Source: Rhizoctonia solani
Taxonomy: Eukaryota; Basidiomycota; Agaricomycetes; Cantharellales; Ceratobasidiaceae
DNA: 64,000 nucleotides
Direction: 5' to 3'
NCBI RefSeq assembly: GCF_016906535.1
Contig: NC_057378.1
Coordinates: 1,054,001 to 1,118,000 of the forward strand
In this document: piece after piece, positions 12,043 through 23,952 of the stretch
How positions within the stretch are numbered: the stretch's first letter is position 1
Layout of the letters: each line of letters starts with the position of its first letter
Position numbers and translations under genes: made by a program
Notes under the pieces: generated by a model
Databases searched by the model: none
What the model was told of the DNA's origin: nothing
The model's input: the letters and a program-made list of their open reading frames with translations, nothing else

Positions 12043-15000
12043 ATCTTCTCTTGCGACCATCCTTGATTATTTGTTCATGATTTTCTGCTATATAACTCCC
12101 TGTACCTGTTCTTGATTTTACCCCCTGAAACGGACGTGTGACTGTGTAGATCCACCTCCATATCGTTCTTCGTCCGGTGTAATTGTGGTGCTTGTCTCTC
12201 TTGCTCATACCCTACTCGCGGCATAGCGCCGGTTCCGCTCCTTGTTTTGTCCCTCCCTCTCTAGCCAGCGACTCGATTTCTTGTGATATACTTTAATTTC
12301 TCCATAGTGCCCAGTTGCACCCCCTTTTTTCGTCTGTGCTCGCCTTGATCTTGTCATTTTCGTACGACCCCGCGCCGCTCTGGCCGGCGGGTCTTGACTC
12401 TTTTTTTTTTTATCCAATTGTGCTGGTGTATATATTCGGATACCGTATACTCCCTGCCGTTTTGTAGTTCTCTTTTTGGGATTGGAGAATATATCGTGGT
12501 TTTGTTTAGTGTCCAGTCCGTGCATTGCGAGTCGAGCCGAGTGGATCGCTCAATGAGTCGTGTGGTGTCGTATGTTATGCTGCGCGATCTCATAGTATTC
12601 GTTCAATGTGCTATCAATGAGTCTTCGCTTGTCTATATAACACCAGCAAGCGCTCTGGGGCTCCCATGATCTGTGGAAGCACCCCCGGCAAGGATATGTG
12701 CCTCGTGAAGTGCCGCCACAATTTGACCGCGGCTGGGAGCTCCTTTCACAAGGACGAGATGCTCCGTGGCTCCTTGAGCTCTCCAGGTCCTTGGAGAGCT
12801 CCGCAGGGTTTCGGGATACAAGTGCCGTGAGCTACTATACCACGTAAAGCCACCAATGTAACTTTGTTGATAGATATATATGGCCTGCCGTACCTACCAG
12901 AGAAACACACAAATGAGCACTAGGACTGTATCAAGATATCTGCAACCGCCGGACACTCCTGCGCTTAATTACTTGGTTATGAGCGCACATCAATCAAAAC
13001 CGGCGAACAGAAACACTCCGGTAGGATTCCGGGTTGACCTCATTGTATGTGTGTCCGTGGGGTGGATGTCCCGGTGCATTCCAGTTAGATTTAGCGCCAT
13101 CCGGGGCTCATTCTCGGCCCGTGATCATTGTCGCCTGGTGAGTATGGTGAGATTACGTGATTAATGATCGAGAAGCCAGATCGCGCCCATTTCACTTGTT
13201 GAATCGCTTAGTCGTACAATGAGCTCTGATTAATACTATGTTATTTTTGATAATGGTACTAGTTTATAAGTATGCTGCCTAGCTTCGCCATGGTATGCAT
13301 GGAGCTCATCTTATTCGCTGTACTGCATATTGATCTCAGATATCACTCTCGTAACTCATGGCTCGTACTGATTTCAGCGTTGTCCAATCACCATCGCATC
13401 CACAAATTCGCCATGCATACTCAAAGTACGTATGATATGCTCTATGCATTCAGGACTGCGACCTAATATATCGCTATGCTCCTACTTATTCAAACGTACG
13501 CGCTATATAGCACACTAGATAGACCCGTGGTTCCTATTCAGTCCCATTCCTCTAATTCTTCACTGAAAAAGTCTTTATATGGTATTAAATAATCGCATTG
13601 GTAGAGAGCCTAGTGGCTCACTTCAATAGAAATGGGCCTCTCCTCAATTCATGCTTGATATGGCGATTTTATTACATTTTGTATACTTTCAATGCCCACG
13701 CTCATACTATGTTCAATTGACTTTACTTGACACGTGGTTGTGTATGCAGCCAAGTGCTTTCTAGCCCGCTCGATAGAGCCTATAATTAATACCGCACGTC
13801 TTGTCAATATCGCTATTCTGGATATCAAAAATTATACAAACACAACTCGATAAAAACTGCGCCTTTCCAAATAATTTTATCCCTTGGGTATGTGGACTGT
13901 TGGAAATACTGCATGAGTTCTGCATACAGAGAACAGCCATCCGAAGCTAGAAAGAGTCCGTGTATTGGAGTTAAGGAGCGATCTTTGATATCGAAACAAA
14001 TCCACATAGAAAAAGCCTGTGGGTTCGAACACGCATAGACAATCTTATTATTTCTTCGCATATATATGCTGACTTGTTTGACTAACAAGTTCCTGGTAAC
14101 CTTTTTGAATTTGTACTACTTTTAGGAGAAAGACACTTGGTTGAAGAGCAGGGAACGGCACTTCGTTCACCCACTGTACTCATCAAACCATCTATGAGAA
14201 CACTCCTACTGGTCTCCGCCAGGGATCATTCTGGAGCTTCATGGCCTGTGAAGACTGCGGGAGAGCCCCCTCCCCAAACACATGCACGATGAGAGGGATT
14301 CCGGAGCCCCAAGAGTTTGGGAGCTCCAGAGCGTTCCCTGATGACCGGAATGGTGTACTCAGGCGGCGCTACCTAGACCACGGCCGAGCCCTAGGCTACA
14401 TGGACGGAAACTCGATGGACGCACGGTTTCTAATGACAAGATCGGCCCTATGTAAATTGATGCATTCATATGTTTCCTGCGCTGCCGACGCCATGGTATC
14501 CATCTTTTACGTAACGAAAAGTCGCGAGGGATCAGCTGATTGCGCCAATTCCAACTCCTCCACGCTCTCACGCCTAACACAATGATTTCCAAAGTCTGTA
14601 TATTCGGTCGGTTGGTATCTGTCAAAGGCGTTTGGGCCATGACCATGTAGATCAGTGTGAGTGTCGAGGCGGACGGCAGGCACCAAAGCTGCATGTACGT
14701 ATAGATACGAGGCCAATCATGCAAGCAAATTACTGTTGTACTTTTGCTCATCGGTGTAAACAACCCTACTCAAAGCGTTGTGATGAGCACATGCCCACGT
14801 GCCCACGTGCATGTTAGAAATTTGAGTTAATGATCGCTGACTGAGCTCAATATGGGTGAATGAAGCTTGCACAGCAAAAGTGGCCAGAGGCACAAGCCAC
14901 GTTTTTACATTTTCGATCACTGACTTGAAATAAAATTGATACCAGCTCTCGATATTTTGAAGTATTAGTATACACAATGGGGGTCAGATAAAGTTTTGAT

Positions 15001-17400
15001 CGGGACCAGCCGACAGCTGAGGTAGATCACTGGCGCTTCTCGTTGAGGAAGATGAGCCAATGTTACGTGGCGCATCTCTGCTCCTTTCGAGAGGCAGGGC
15101 TACTCGATCGTCCCCCTTCCACGAGAAGGACACTCAGACACATGTGGTATAGAAGTCGCACTCTTGAAGCTAGCTTATGGTTTCATCCTATGTCGGGTTT
15201 GGACTATGAAACAGTTGTGTAGCCTTTGCGCGATGACTTTCGATCCGAGCATGGGCCAATCAAACGCGTTTGAGATCATTCAAAGCTGATCACAGTACAT
15301 CCATCCCCAGCACCCCCATGACCTGCATGTCCTAGCCAGAGACAGCATGCATGTGGCAGTTACGAGAACTTGTAAAGCACTGTCCAAAATGAGCTTTCTG
15401 TTCCTATTATATCGATTGTCCTCGATGCTGATATTCAAAAGTACCACAGCTAACTCCTCTAGGCTCACCAGTTCAGCTGCTCTGGGTCTGTATCCTTTCC
15501 CAATGCTTCTGTGGTAGAACAGAGGCCAGAACCCCTTTCATCAAGCGCATTTCCTCTACTAAAGCGAGTTTGATCTGATCGCGGCACGCCTTCCTTCAAT
15601 CTCGCGGTACCTGCGTGTACATTGGAACTTGGTTTTAGATTCTGTTATAATCTAGAGGGTTTCCAGCTTTGCGTCAACACTTAGCTTACATCATCTGCTC
15701 ACGCGCGCTTTTGATCTTTGGCATTGCCTAATTAAGTCTTCCGCCCTAATCGTCCGAGGCCCGGCCTTTGGGTGTACCACGGCAAGAACACGATTTTATT
15801 AAACGTATACCTTACAGTATATCCACTCAATATGACACTAACGCGGTGCCGTCCGTTTTGATGGACCCAAGGTCTTCCTACATGCGCAATAAACGCTATG
15901 GTACTGATAGACCAGGCGACAACACTCTCAAGGCGACAGGACTCGCCTTCTAGGTGCATCTCTTTCCAAACGTGATCTACTTGATGAGAACAAACAGTCG
16001 ACTCCAACTAGTTCTCCCGCTCGACAACCCCACTTGGGGTGGTTTGAAATAATTGCCAAAAGTATCCCAACTCCGATCGGATACACTTGAAGTGAATAAA
16101 CAACTATAGCCCAACTCCCTCACCGAAATATGGCACCGTTTCCAGCACGCCACATTGCTAGCGTGGATATAGGGCATTAATGGTACATCGCGCGTATGCG
16201 CGCCTATTCTTCGTTGAAAACCATCAGCCAAAGAAATTATCTACGGATATCTCGGATTTGGTATGCCTGGAGTCCCCAAAACGTGCTGGCAGAAAGAAAT
16301 AAGGGGTCAGAGATATAGGCTATTGGTTGAGCTAGCTTCCAATACATTCCTTTGATAGGAGTGTGCAATCGAGCAATTATCATGGGGTAATTTCTACTTG
16401 TTATGGTTATAGAAATTAAGCGTGTGTATAAGCTCCCCGTAGTAAACTTTTTATAAAACGTTCCTTGAATTGCGGAGACAGATAATTCCCTGTACCCAAT
16501 TGGTTCCAAATGGGCTCACGTACCCCCCAGTTCATCAGTCTCCAGTAATTGTCCAACCTATTGTGTAAGCCTTGCTGAGTGCCCCCCTCCCATTAACTCG
16601 AAACTAAGTAATTGAACAGGCCGTTAGGCGGGCACAATCCTCCTATGAATGAGACACCACATCATAATCGACCCAACATGGAACTACATTGCGCGGAATA
16701 TTTGGACAACCCATGGAAGGCTCGTGCATACTCTATACGGAATGGCAGGTGTGGCTGCCGCGGAAGCCTGATCATTGTATGTGCTAATTTATGTCTTGGT
16801 CATCCACCATCGCCGATTGATGAAATCAAGCCAGCATTGATAACACCCGCACTCTTACAAGGTCATGGATTCGACTTACATACATGCTCACTTGGAACCC
16901 CATGATTCCCATTTCCATCATGATAAGCCAAGCACTTCGATTGGATTCGTTCGTTTTCTATCGCGATTTATGAATACTAGTCAATGATTGAAATTGGTTA
17001 TAACGTTTGCCGGAGGAGGTAGGCTTTCAAGCTTAAAGGAAAGGGTAGACTACAAGTGGTACGGTGAGAGTATCATCCGTCTCGTTTGTTAGGATTGAAT
17101 TTTGAGCCCCCAAATTTTTAAACATACTTGGTTTCACCAATGTACTCGGTCTCTGTAAATTAGAAGGAATATAGCCAATACAAACGTGAATTCCTATTAT
17201 CAACAAGCAAAGTTCGAATTAGTCGATTCTCGTACCAGAGCACGTATGGATACGATGGATACGTCTGACCAATATGATGGAGGTGATTAGTGCCTCTTGC
17301 ATCATCATTAGAGTGACCAGAGGACAGCCATCGCCACCAGCGTAATTTGTTCACTGACAGAAATAACTAGGCGCTTGTCGAGTAAAACTAATTTCAACGA
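12043..17400. other. Gene-poor region of about 5.4 kb
   Basis: Many short, AT-rich ORFs on both strands, none with a recognisable domain, signal peptide or splice-extended frame. The only structure I could support is the dispersed repeat near 12655-12835. An open stretch at about 15018-15225 (HWRFSLRKMSQCYVAHLCSF) may be a gene remnant but has no identifiable family. The GC-rich piece near 14200-14400 looks similar in composition to the repeat. Confidence 0.35.
12655..12835 (-). repeat. Dispersed CTCC/GGAG-rich repeat, copy 2
   Basis: On the minus strand it reads GGCACTT, then CCCGAAACCCTGCGGAG and CTCTCCAAGGACC, matching the block at 4737-4990 in order and spacing. Non-coding. Probably a degraded non-autonomous element; ends not mapped. 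Confidence 0.4.
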
Positions 17401-17631
17401 AGGCGTTTTTACTTAGTTTGGTCCACTAAGTCGAGACAAACCTCCAGTAGGGCTACCTGAAACCATTGTTGTGGATTGCCTTGGGAGCTAGTCGCGACAA
17501 ATCGTTCATTGAGCTGATTGGGTGTTTCGCTATGTAGGGCGGAAACCCAGGTGAATTGATTAATTGGTGGGAGAGTGTACACAAGGCAACCGAATAAACA
17601 AGCAAACATGCACAAAAAGGCAAGATCATTA

Positions 17632-18916
17632 TTACTCGTCTCCAATTTTGGGTGCAAGGTAATACTGGATATGGCCCTGGTCGAATTTATAGTGAACCTA
17701 TTAACGCTACGGATTAGGACACAGCTAAAGCAATTTTCTGAACGACGCACCAACAGCGGAACTTCATTGCTCATTTTGAGTGTGACCGTGTTGGCCAAGG
17801 AGGTCGACTTGGAAAAGTTGACCAGATACTTCAGCGAGAATGTCAAATTGACACTCTGGCCAAGCTCTACCATCACGCCACCTGACGAGTCACCGTCATC
17901 GTTTTTCGATTTCTTCGGCTGCGAGCTGCGTTTACGCTTCTTGGAAGCACCGTCAGACTCCTCCTCGCCATCGGAGCCTGCTTCTTCGTCATCTTCCTTC
18001 TCTGCTTCACCGTCCTCCGAAGCGGGCTTGAATAGCTTTTCGCCACCATCGTCTTCCTCAACATCTTCGTCAGCATCTTCCATCTTGACGTCGGCGTCAT
18101 CGGTCTTCTTCCTCTTCCTCGGCTTGTCACCCTTCTCCTTCTTGACCTTGGTCTTCGCATCCTTTCCATCAAGGTCTTTGTAGCGCTCGCGGGCACCCTC
18201 TGTGGCCTTGAGCAAGACGCTACCGTTGGCGGCCTCACCGTCCGCAGAGAAACGAATTCCTTCCTTGGTAACCTCGATCTTGACCGACTCGCCGAGGGCG
18301 CTCAAGTCCCGGACGATACGAGCAAACTCGCCAGATTGCATCACCACAGTCGCGTCGTAATCAGTCTCTGGGATACCCAATGTATCTATATCGATCTCCA
18401 TGAGCTTCATTTCGTACTCGGCGATCCTGTCCGAGTCTACAAAAGTTGATGAGTATCTGAAATATTTTGTTCAACAAACGCGCTTACTGCGTGCTTCGTA
18501 GACTAAATTAAGAACGTCAGCGTTGTCATTGGCCTTGAGGGTGACACGGTCATCGTCCTTGGCGCATTTGAGAACCTTGGTCAATGAACCGAGATTGACT
18601 CCCAAAGGCATGGGTCGGTCGCAGCGATATTTTCCGAAGCCTTCGGGCTCAAGTTGAACGGCGACTAGCGCGACATGAGAGTTGTCCATCGCTTGAAGTT
18701 TCTACACCCATATGTGAGCTGGCGTTATAATATCCATAGAGCAACACGTACCAGGCCCTCATCGCCACATTCGAAGTTTGCGTCTGTTACGAGTTCTTTG
18801 ATAGCTAATCACGGTTTAACGCGTTAGATACAAGACCGGTTCATTAAAGCCAGCGAATACGTGCCATCAAGTAGCCTTTTGAGGATAGATGCTTGTTCGA
18901 GACGCGCCTCAAGCAT
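17632..18916 (-). CDS. PCNA: PCNA sliding clamp with a ~107-residue charged insertion
   Basis: The DNA polymerase processivity clamp. Five exons (18916-18865, 18804-18752, 18701-18488, 18436-17751, 17697-17632) give 356 residues; the usual length is about 260. The start MLEARLEQASILKRLLD, the AMDNSHVALV strand, YRCDRPMPLG, LGIPETDYDA, SGEFARIVRDLS and the end YYLAPKIGD are standard. Between residues about 186 and 292, where human PCNA has a 10-residue loop, there is a low-complexity insert of acidic runs with two basic clusters (KPRKRKK, KKRKRSSQPKKSK). The frame is intact through it. Intron 1 is GC-AG (18864-18805), needed to join LLD to AIKEL. The last exon supplies VHYKFDQGHIQYYLAPK; the open frame that reads past 17751 to 17409 is intron. 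ACGCGT boxes lie upstream and in intron 1. Confidence 0.96.
18819..18824. promoter_or_regulatory. ACGCGT (MCB) box in PCNA intron 1
   Basis: A palindromic ACGCGT, the core of the MBF binding site, inside the first intron of PCNA. A second copy lies upstream of the ATG. Functional by inference only. Confidence 0.3.
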
Positions 18917-18976
18917 GTTGATATGTACGTGTGGTGATGGAAGAGTGGCGGTGGGACAGTCGAAGAGAAGACAGGA

Positions 18977-18982
18977 ACGCGT
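18977..18982. promoter_or_regulatory. ACGCGT (MCB) box upstream of PCNA
   Basis: ACGCGT 61 bp upstream of the PCNA ATG. In yeasts this is the MluI cell-cycle box bound by MBF and it drives G1/S genes such as the PCNA gene POL30. Its presence at this distance from a clamp gene supports the same control here. A CACGTG lies at 18994-18999. Confidence 0.5.
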
Positions 18983-19051
18983 CTACACGACACCACGTGA
19001 CTGTGCTTCTTATTTAATCATCAAAAAGGGTGCCCCATGACTCCTTGTCAA

Positions 19052-19123
19052 TCCGATATGGTGTAGTGGCTAACATTATCGCCTCTCACGCGATAGCCCT
19101 GGGTTCGATTCCCAGTATCGGAG
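19052..19123 (+). tRNA. tRNA-Glu (anticodon CTC)
   Basis: Same 72-nt sequence as at 5375, with anticodon loop CTCTCAC and 7-bp acceptor stem, followed by a seven-T terminator. It lies head to head with PCNA, 135 bp from that gene's ATG. Confidence 0.97.
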
Positions 19124-19278
19124 TTTTTTTCTTGCTGTAACGTAGGGCATGTGTTGATTGACACTGGCACTCAGACCAACACTTTTACAATACACAAACA
19201 TTCTCAACATTAATTCTACACTGTACGATTATATCGCCCTTATCCCAGAGAATAACTAAAATATCAAAGCTGAGCTCC

Positions 19279-21276
19279 CTAGGCCTTTCGAATAGTTGCC
19301 ATTTTCAACAAGGACGACCCGGACTCTCCTTCCAATACAGAAGGCTCCAACTCTTCCCGTAGAATACCACGCTTCTCGAGGGCATAGTCCCGGCACTCTT
19401 GAATACTCTTCTTCTGTGGTTCATCCTAGAAAGACATTTACACTTTATTCTACTAGAGGGCAAAGAACACTTACACGGAAATCAAACGTTCGTACCGTCA
19501 GGCCAGGCCAGTTATACTCAAGCAATTGACGAAGATTGTCGAGCATATCCGGCGGAGGAGCGTAAGTGCCACTTCCATTATCGATCCATAGTTCCCAGGC
19601 CATTTCATGATCGGGAATCGTGTCATCAAAGTCTGCCCACCCACAAGAGGGTCGGGGGTGAAATTCTGTGCAGGCCTTAGGTTATATCTCATACTGAAAA
19701 TCACACCACGTACCTCCAGCATACCTCACCGTCTCTGCACAACTGCTGTGAAGCGCATGTTTGCTTGCGAAATCTACAAAAAACGCAGCGCCCGTCTCAC
19801 TGAATCGGAACGTATCTTCGTCGATTATGTATGTATACACCGCAGGCTTGATGCGCTGTACATGCTCATGAGGGATAATAGTGCTAGCGAGATTCGCAAC
19901 ACCACCAAACTCGGCATCCGAGGGAACCCGGCCGCCGGTGGAAGCATTAGTCCGAGCTCCCGGTTCCTTGGGAATATCATCAGGTAGATGATTACCTGTG
20001 CATTCCATACTATGGATATCGCTCGCAGGTTGACCACAAACCGGACATGTACTCTGGCCGGCAGCATCGGGATTTACACCCATCAGTCTTGCCAAACCTT
20101 GGCCACGGCGCTCGTCGACTTTGGCCCGAAACAGAGACCAAAAGTCTTCGGCGTTGTGGAGTATACCAGTCCTGTTGGCGGTAGTGCGTGCGTAAAGCAA
20201 GCGATGTCCTGCTATGATTGGGCCCCGAACAGTAAGAGATAGGGGCCCAGAGAATACGGCTTGGGCGGCGCGGTATTCTCGGTTCCAATGTTGTCGCTGA
20301 TTTCCAAAGAACAACTGAATTCCTTTAAGATAAATTTTCCAGGTAGAGTATCGTCTTGCTGAGGTTGTTTTTGCAGTAAATGCCCCAACAGTTGGGGATA
20401 AACTTGAAGATTAAGAGTTAGATAGATAATAGGGTCTGAACGGAGATAACATACTGTATAGAATACCGACATGGGCCATCAAATATATAAGCAGGCAGAT
20501 TGGGGTATTCAGCCGGCTTGGAGATTATCTGAGGGCCAGGATTTAGTATATTAAACGGATAGAAATATAACGGTTGGCCAACCTCAATTTGGAAGGTTCC
20601 GTGATCCCGACGTAACAAGCTCACGATTGGCACATCTCTAAGACCACCAACATAGACGTCGGTAATCTTGAATCTTCCGACGTAATCGTCCATGTATTGA
20701 TTCTCATCCTTGTCGTATACCTTGACCTTTAGAATTGCGAGAGATGGAACTGAAAATGAGGACGATCAACCACCAGAAATTTGAGAAGATCATCGACCGC
20801 ACCATTACGGATCCTCCAAAACTCGTTCCATTCTGGATTCAAGGTATTGGGTAAAGCCCGCGACCTACGTAACCGTCAGAGCCTAAACGCACCCCTATAA
20901 TTCTCATGACTCACGTATAGCATAGAACATCGTCTATCTCAGCACGAAAGTATGGGTCACATCCGACACCAACCACATCCATCCGTGGTAGGCCCTGCGC
21001 TGAAATAAATCTGATCTCCAAGTCCAAGGCATCTGAGCCCGCTGTAGCCACCCCTATCGTCGAGAGTGAGTTCGATCTACCCAGAGACTGATTCGAATCG
21101 AAGCTCCCTGTTGGAGAGACGGACGAACGACCCCAACGACTGCCTTGATCAAGCGAACGGCGGTCACGAGTGGCGCTTAGCCTCGATGGTGCAACTTCGC
21201 CAACAAAGTCATGCTGGCGGGACTCCATCCGCTTATCTTGAATACGATCTTTTATTCGAGTTACGAACCTGGACAT
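19279..21276 (-). CDS. C2-domain protein, conserved fungal type
   Basis: The N-terminus is a basic, Ser-rich stretch from MSRFVTRIKDRIQDKRMES, then a C2 domain: LEIRFISAQGLPRMD, DPYFRAEIDD, NPEWNEFWRI, LKVKVYDKDENQYMDDYVG. The Asp pairs are those that bind calcium in C2 domains, so Ca2+-dependent membrane binding is plausible. The rest is a large domain I do not recognise by name, with IYLKGIQLFFGNQRQHWN, a possible metal site (CPVCGQPASDIHSMEC) and EMAWELWIDNGSGTYAPPPD. Introns of 50-65 nt split it; splices that keep frame are at RYSIH/LSPTVG, RYAGE/FHPRP and DFR/DEPQKK. The end is IRKA then TAG at 19279. An upstream in-frame ATG at 21366 would add 30 residues. No frame breaks. Confidence 0.75.
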
Positions 21277-21926
21277 GATGGGGAATTGACTGATATGGAG
21301 GGATGACGGTGGTAGTTTGGGCGCCTGATATATAGTGCTTCGAGACCCTTGTGGCGATGCTCCCAAGCTTTCACAGGCCTGGGTTGCCGAGCACGGGAGC
21401 CGTTGGAAGTACGGGAAGGGGTGTAAGGTGACGGCAGGGTAATAGCATAAATACCGTCATACACACACAAGACTAACACACGAACCACGAAGCGTATCGG
21501 GAGTGAGTAACAGCCTCACTCAAATTTGATCCCAAAATTCCCTTTATATACAACACAGCAGTGACGCCAGTGTATAGTGTATCATTATTTCCCTTGACCT
21601 GGACTAAAAATAGCATAGCTTCTTCGATTGCAATTTACAACATAAATTTTCAGGTACGGGCATATGAGATAGATATCGAAAAATTAATCATCACTTTTCG
21701 AGATCTTCGATGATCTATTAGTTGAGAGTACGAATGAAGTTCTATCAATAGCCACTATCAGACTTCGATTACCAATTCAATCGTACTCGCTGAGACCCGT
21801 TCCGAAAAGGAGACTTGAGCAATCCGGGACTCATGATGATATGATATGATCGATGAAGATGCAGGTGTTATTCGAACAATGGCTCCGTATATAACAAAAC
21901 TTGTAGCGGCCTAAACATATGTGGCT
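21277..21926. other. Intergenic, divergent/3' flank
   Basis: Promoter side of the C2 gene (TATATAG near 21330) and 3' flank of the next gene. No exon seen. Confidence 0.35.
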
Positions 21927-22936
21927 CTAACCCATTTTCGGGACGTTGATAGTAGCGATTTTCCAGATTTTGCCTCCCTGTTCGCTGGTCAATCCGGTAG
22001 CGGTAGCTCCACCAGCAGAGGCAGCCGTCTTGCCAAAGTTGGGGTCGGCAGCATCGAGGGTGATGACCGTGTTGGTATACTTCTGGGCAGAGATGGTGCC
22101 AGTGCATCCGCCGTTACATTCGGTACCAGTGCCCCAGCCTATATGCGCCCGAGTTAGACAGACTGCTCTAAGTGGTTATAATTTAACACATACCCTTCAT
22201 GTATGGTCCAGAATCAGAGGTGAGCTAAAGTTTTAGTTAGTTCGTAAACACGCGAATGACAATAGACTTAGAATAACCTACCGTAGAGACAACTTTATTA
22301 TTGATTGTGACGGTTTGAGTCCAGGTCATCTTGTTGGATCCGAGTTTGCTGGGGGAAGCCATTAAATCCCTTTCTAATGAGTCTCATATATGAATACATA
22401 CTAGTTCATAGTCACGGCATCGGTAGGTTTGACGACGGCAGAAGGTCCATCACGCTGGCCAAACCAGCCGAACACGGAGGCGCGAACGCACCACTCGCCC
22501 TTTCCGGCACCACACCAGCTGTTATCGGGCCATTGCTCCAAGGTGGTCTGTTAAAGTCTATCAGAATAAAACAGGATGTCGAGTAGCTTGGACCCGGCTG
22601 ACCTGTACAAGGTCACCAGTGCCATTGGAAATTCCGGGCCTGGAAGTCCAGTAAAGAGTCAGTCGACTGGACCTCACATATGGCTAACCCAGAATAAGAA
22701 CTGACCAAAGGAAAAGCATGCCAGTCTGAGTAGATGGCGCAACTCCAGGGTAAGGGTAGTTGTCATCTCAATGATATTGGTCTTTGCAGGACCAAGCGAA
22801 TAAGATCTAACAAATTGAGGTCAATTAAGACTATTAGCACGCCAACGAACTGGATTGTATGCGCTTACCCTCCCCAAGTATCAGCAGCTACAAGTGCCGC
22901 AGTGCACATAATAAGTGTAGAGATAAATCCCTTCAT
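21927..22936 (-). CDS. Secreted protein of unknown function
   Basis: The ATG at 22934-22936 gives a signal peptide (MKGFISTLIMCTAALVAADT). Exons then read YSLGPAKTNIIEM, TQTGMLFLWPGISNGTGDLV, TTLEQWPDNSWCGAGKGEW, VFGWFGQRDGPSAVVKP, KLGSNKMTWTQTVTINN, LTSDSGPYMKGWGTGTEC, and a Gly/Ala/Thr-rich end with GKIWKIATINVPKMG then TAG. Cysteines in WCGAGKGEWC and CNGGC suggest disulphides. The frame needs one extra base near 22760 to join IIEM to YPYPGVAP. It looks like an extracellular beta-rich protein, possibly carbohydrate-active, but I cannot name the family. Confidence 0.7.
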
Positions 22937-23952
22937 TGTGTAACGATTTACGAAAGAGTGGAAAATAGAAAGAATGGATTTGATTGGTGGGGTTCTGCTC
23001 AAGACCAGCCTGTATTTATATGTTCTACCTTGGCTATTATGCGGAGAAACTAAGCAACGGAATAGCATGGAAATATCACACTCTTACTACGGTAAAACAT
23101 TGCGTGTATCAAGTGATCGTTGCTATTGCATCTTCGATACTTTGGAAAGTCAATAGTAACCAATGGAAGCAATGCCTTTCCTCCATTTGCATTTAGGCTT
23201 GGAACATTTGTACACTCCCAGGAAAGGCTAGCGACCGCGATTGCCAACCAATTGTTCCAGGCCGAGGTTTGCACTAATGCACGTGCACAAAGCATGTGGG
23301 ACACGGCCAGACAGAAAACCCGGTTTGGAATGACCACAAACGTCGATTGCTCCATGGTCTTTAAATCGCCTTGATCTAGGACAATCAATATTGTTGATCC
23401 GTGAATGTCCTTGGACGGTATCATAATTCGCCGACCACTCTTGTATCAAGCTGTATGTGTTCGTCAGGTAGCTGCTCTCGAGTTAAATCGCCCTACTAAA
23501 CTAAGTATCACCCAGTATAATTCGTTGGCGAACCAAACAGTCTGCTTATATGCATTCAAACAGATGACAATCCAACAACTCCCGTTTCATTAAACTGCGT
23601 TGATATCCTAGCCCCCAGAGTTTTACGGAACACCGGCCCTTGGGGAATCGATGTTCCAGGTTTGGTGTGGAATCAGCAGCAGCTTATAGTAAGCGAGCTC
23701 AAAATCTTTATGGTATTGGATTAGTATTGGATCTTTCAAGGGTTTGTGCAGCCGTCGCGATCGGTTGCTGTGCTCGGCTCTTAATTAGTTGATCGCGAGT
23801 AACCGTTGCAGCCCGGCCCGTTATCATTTTCAAAATGAAGCGTTGGCGTGAAGCCGAGGTTTACGATTAGATAATAACATCGAGCACCGTCAGATGAATC
23901 GTGGTCTCAATGAAATGAAGTTGTAGACCATCGATAAGCTCAATAACTTTCA
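22937..23952. other. Intergenic, about 1 kb
   Basis: Upstream of the secreted-protein gene. Short ORFs only, overlapping on both strands, none recognised. Confidence 0.35.

Noticed and set aside
12205..12669. ORFs on both strands after the membrane-protein gene
   Set aside because: T-rich 3' flank with overlapping frames, no motif or splice support.
15018..15225. Open stretch HWRFSLRKMSQCYVAHLCSF
   Set aside because: No start, family or splice context; too little evidence to call even a remnant gene.
17409..17697. Longer PCNA C-terminus read straight through to 17409
   Set aside because: The open frame reads into an intron; splicing at 17751/17697 gives the conserved YYLAPKIGD end.
17575..18183. 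202-residue plus-strand ORF, Ser/Pro-rich
   Set aside because: It is the antisense shadow of the PCNA insertion; the minus-strand frame is the real gene.
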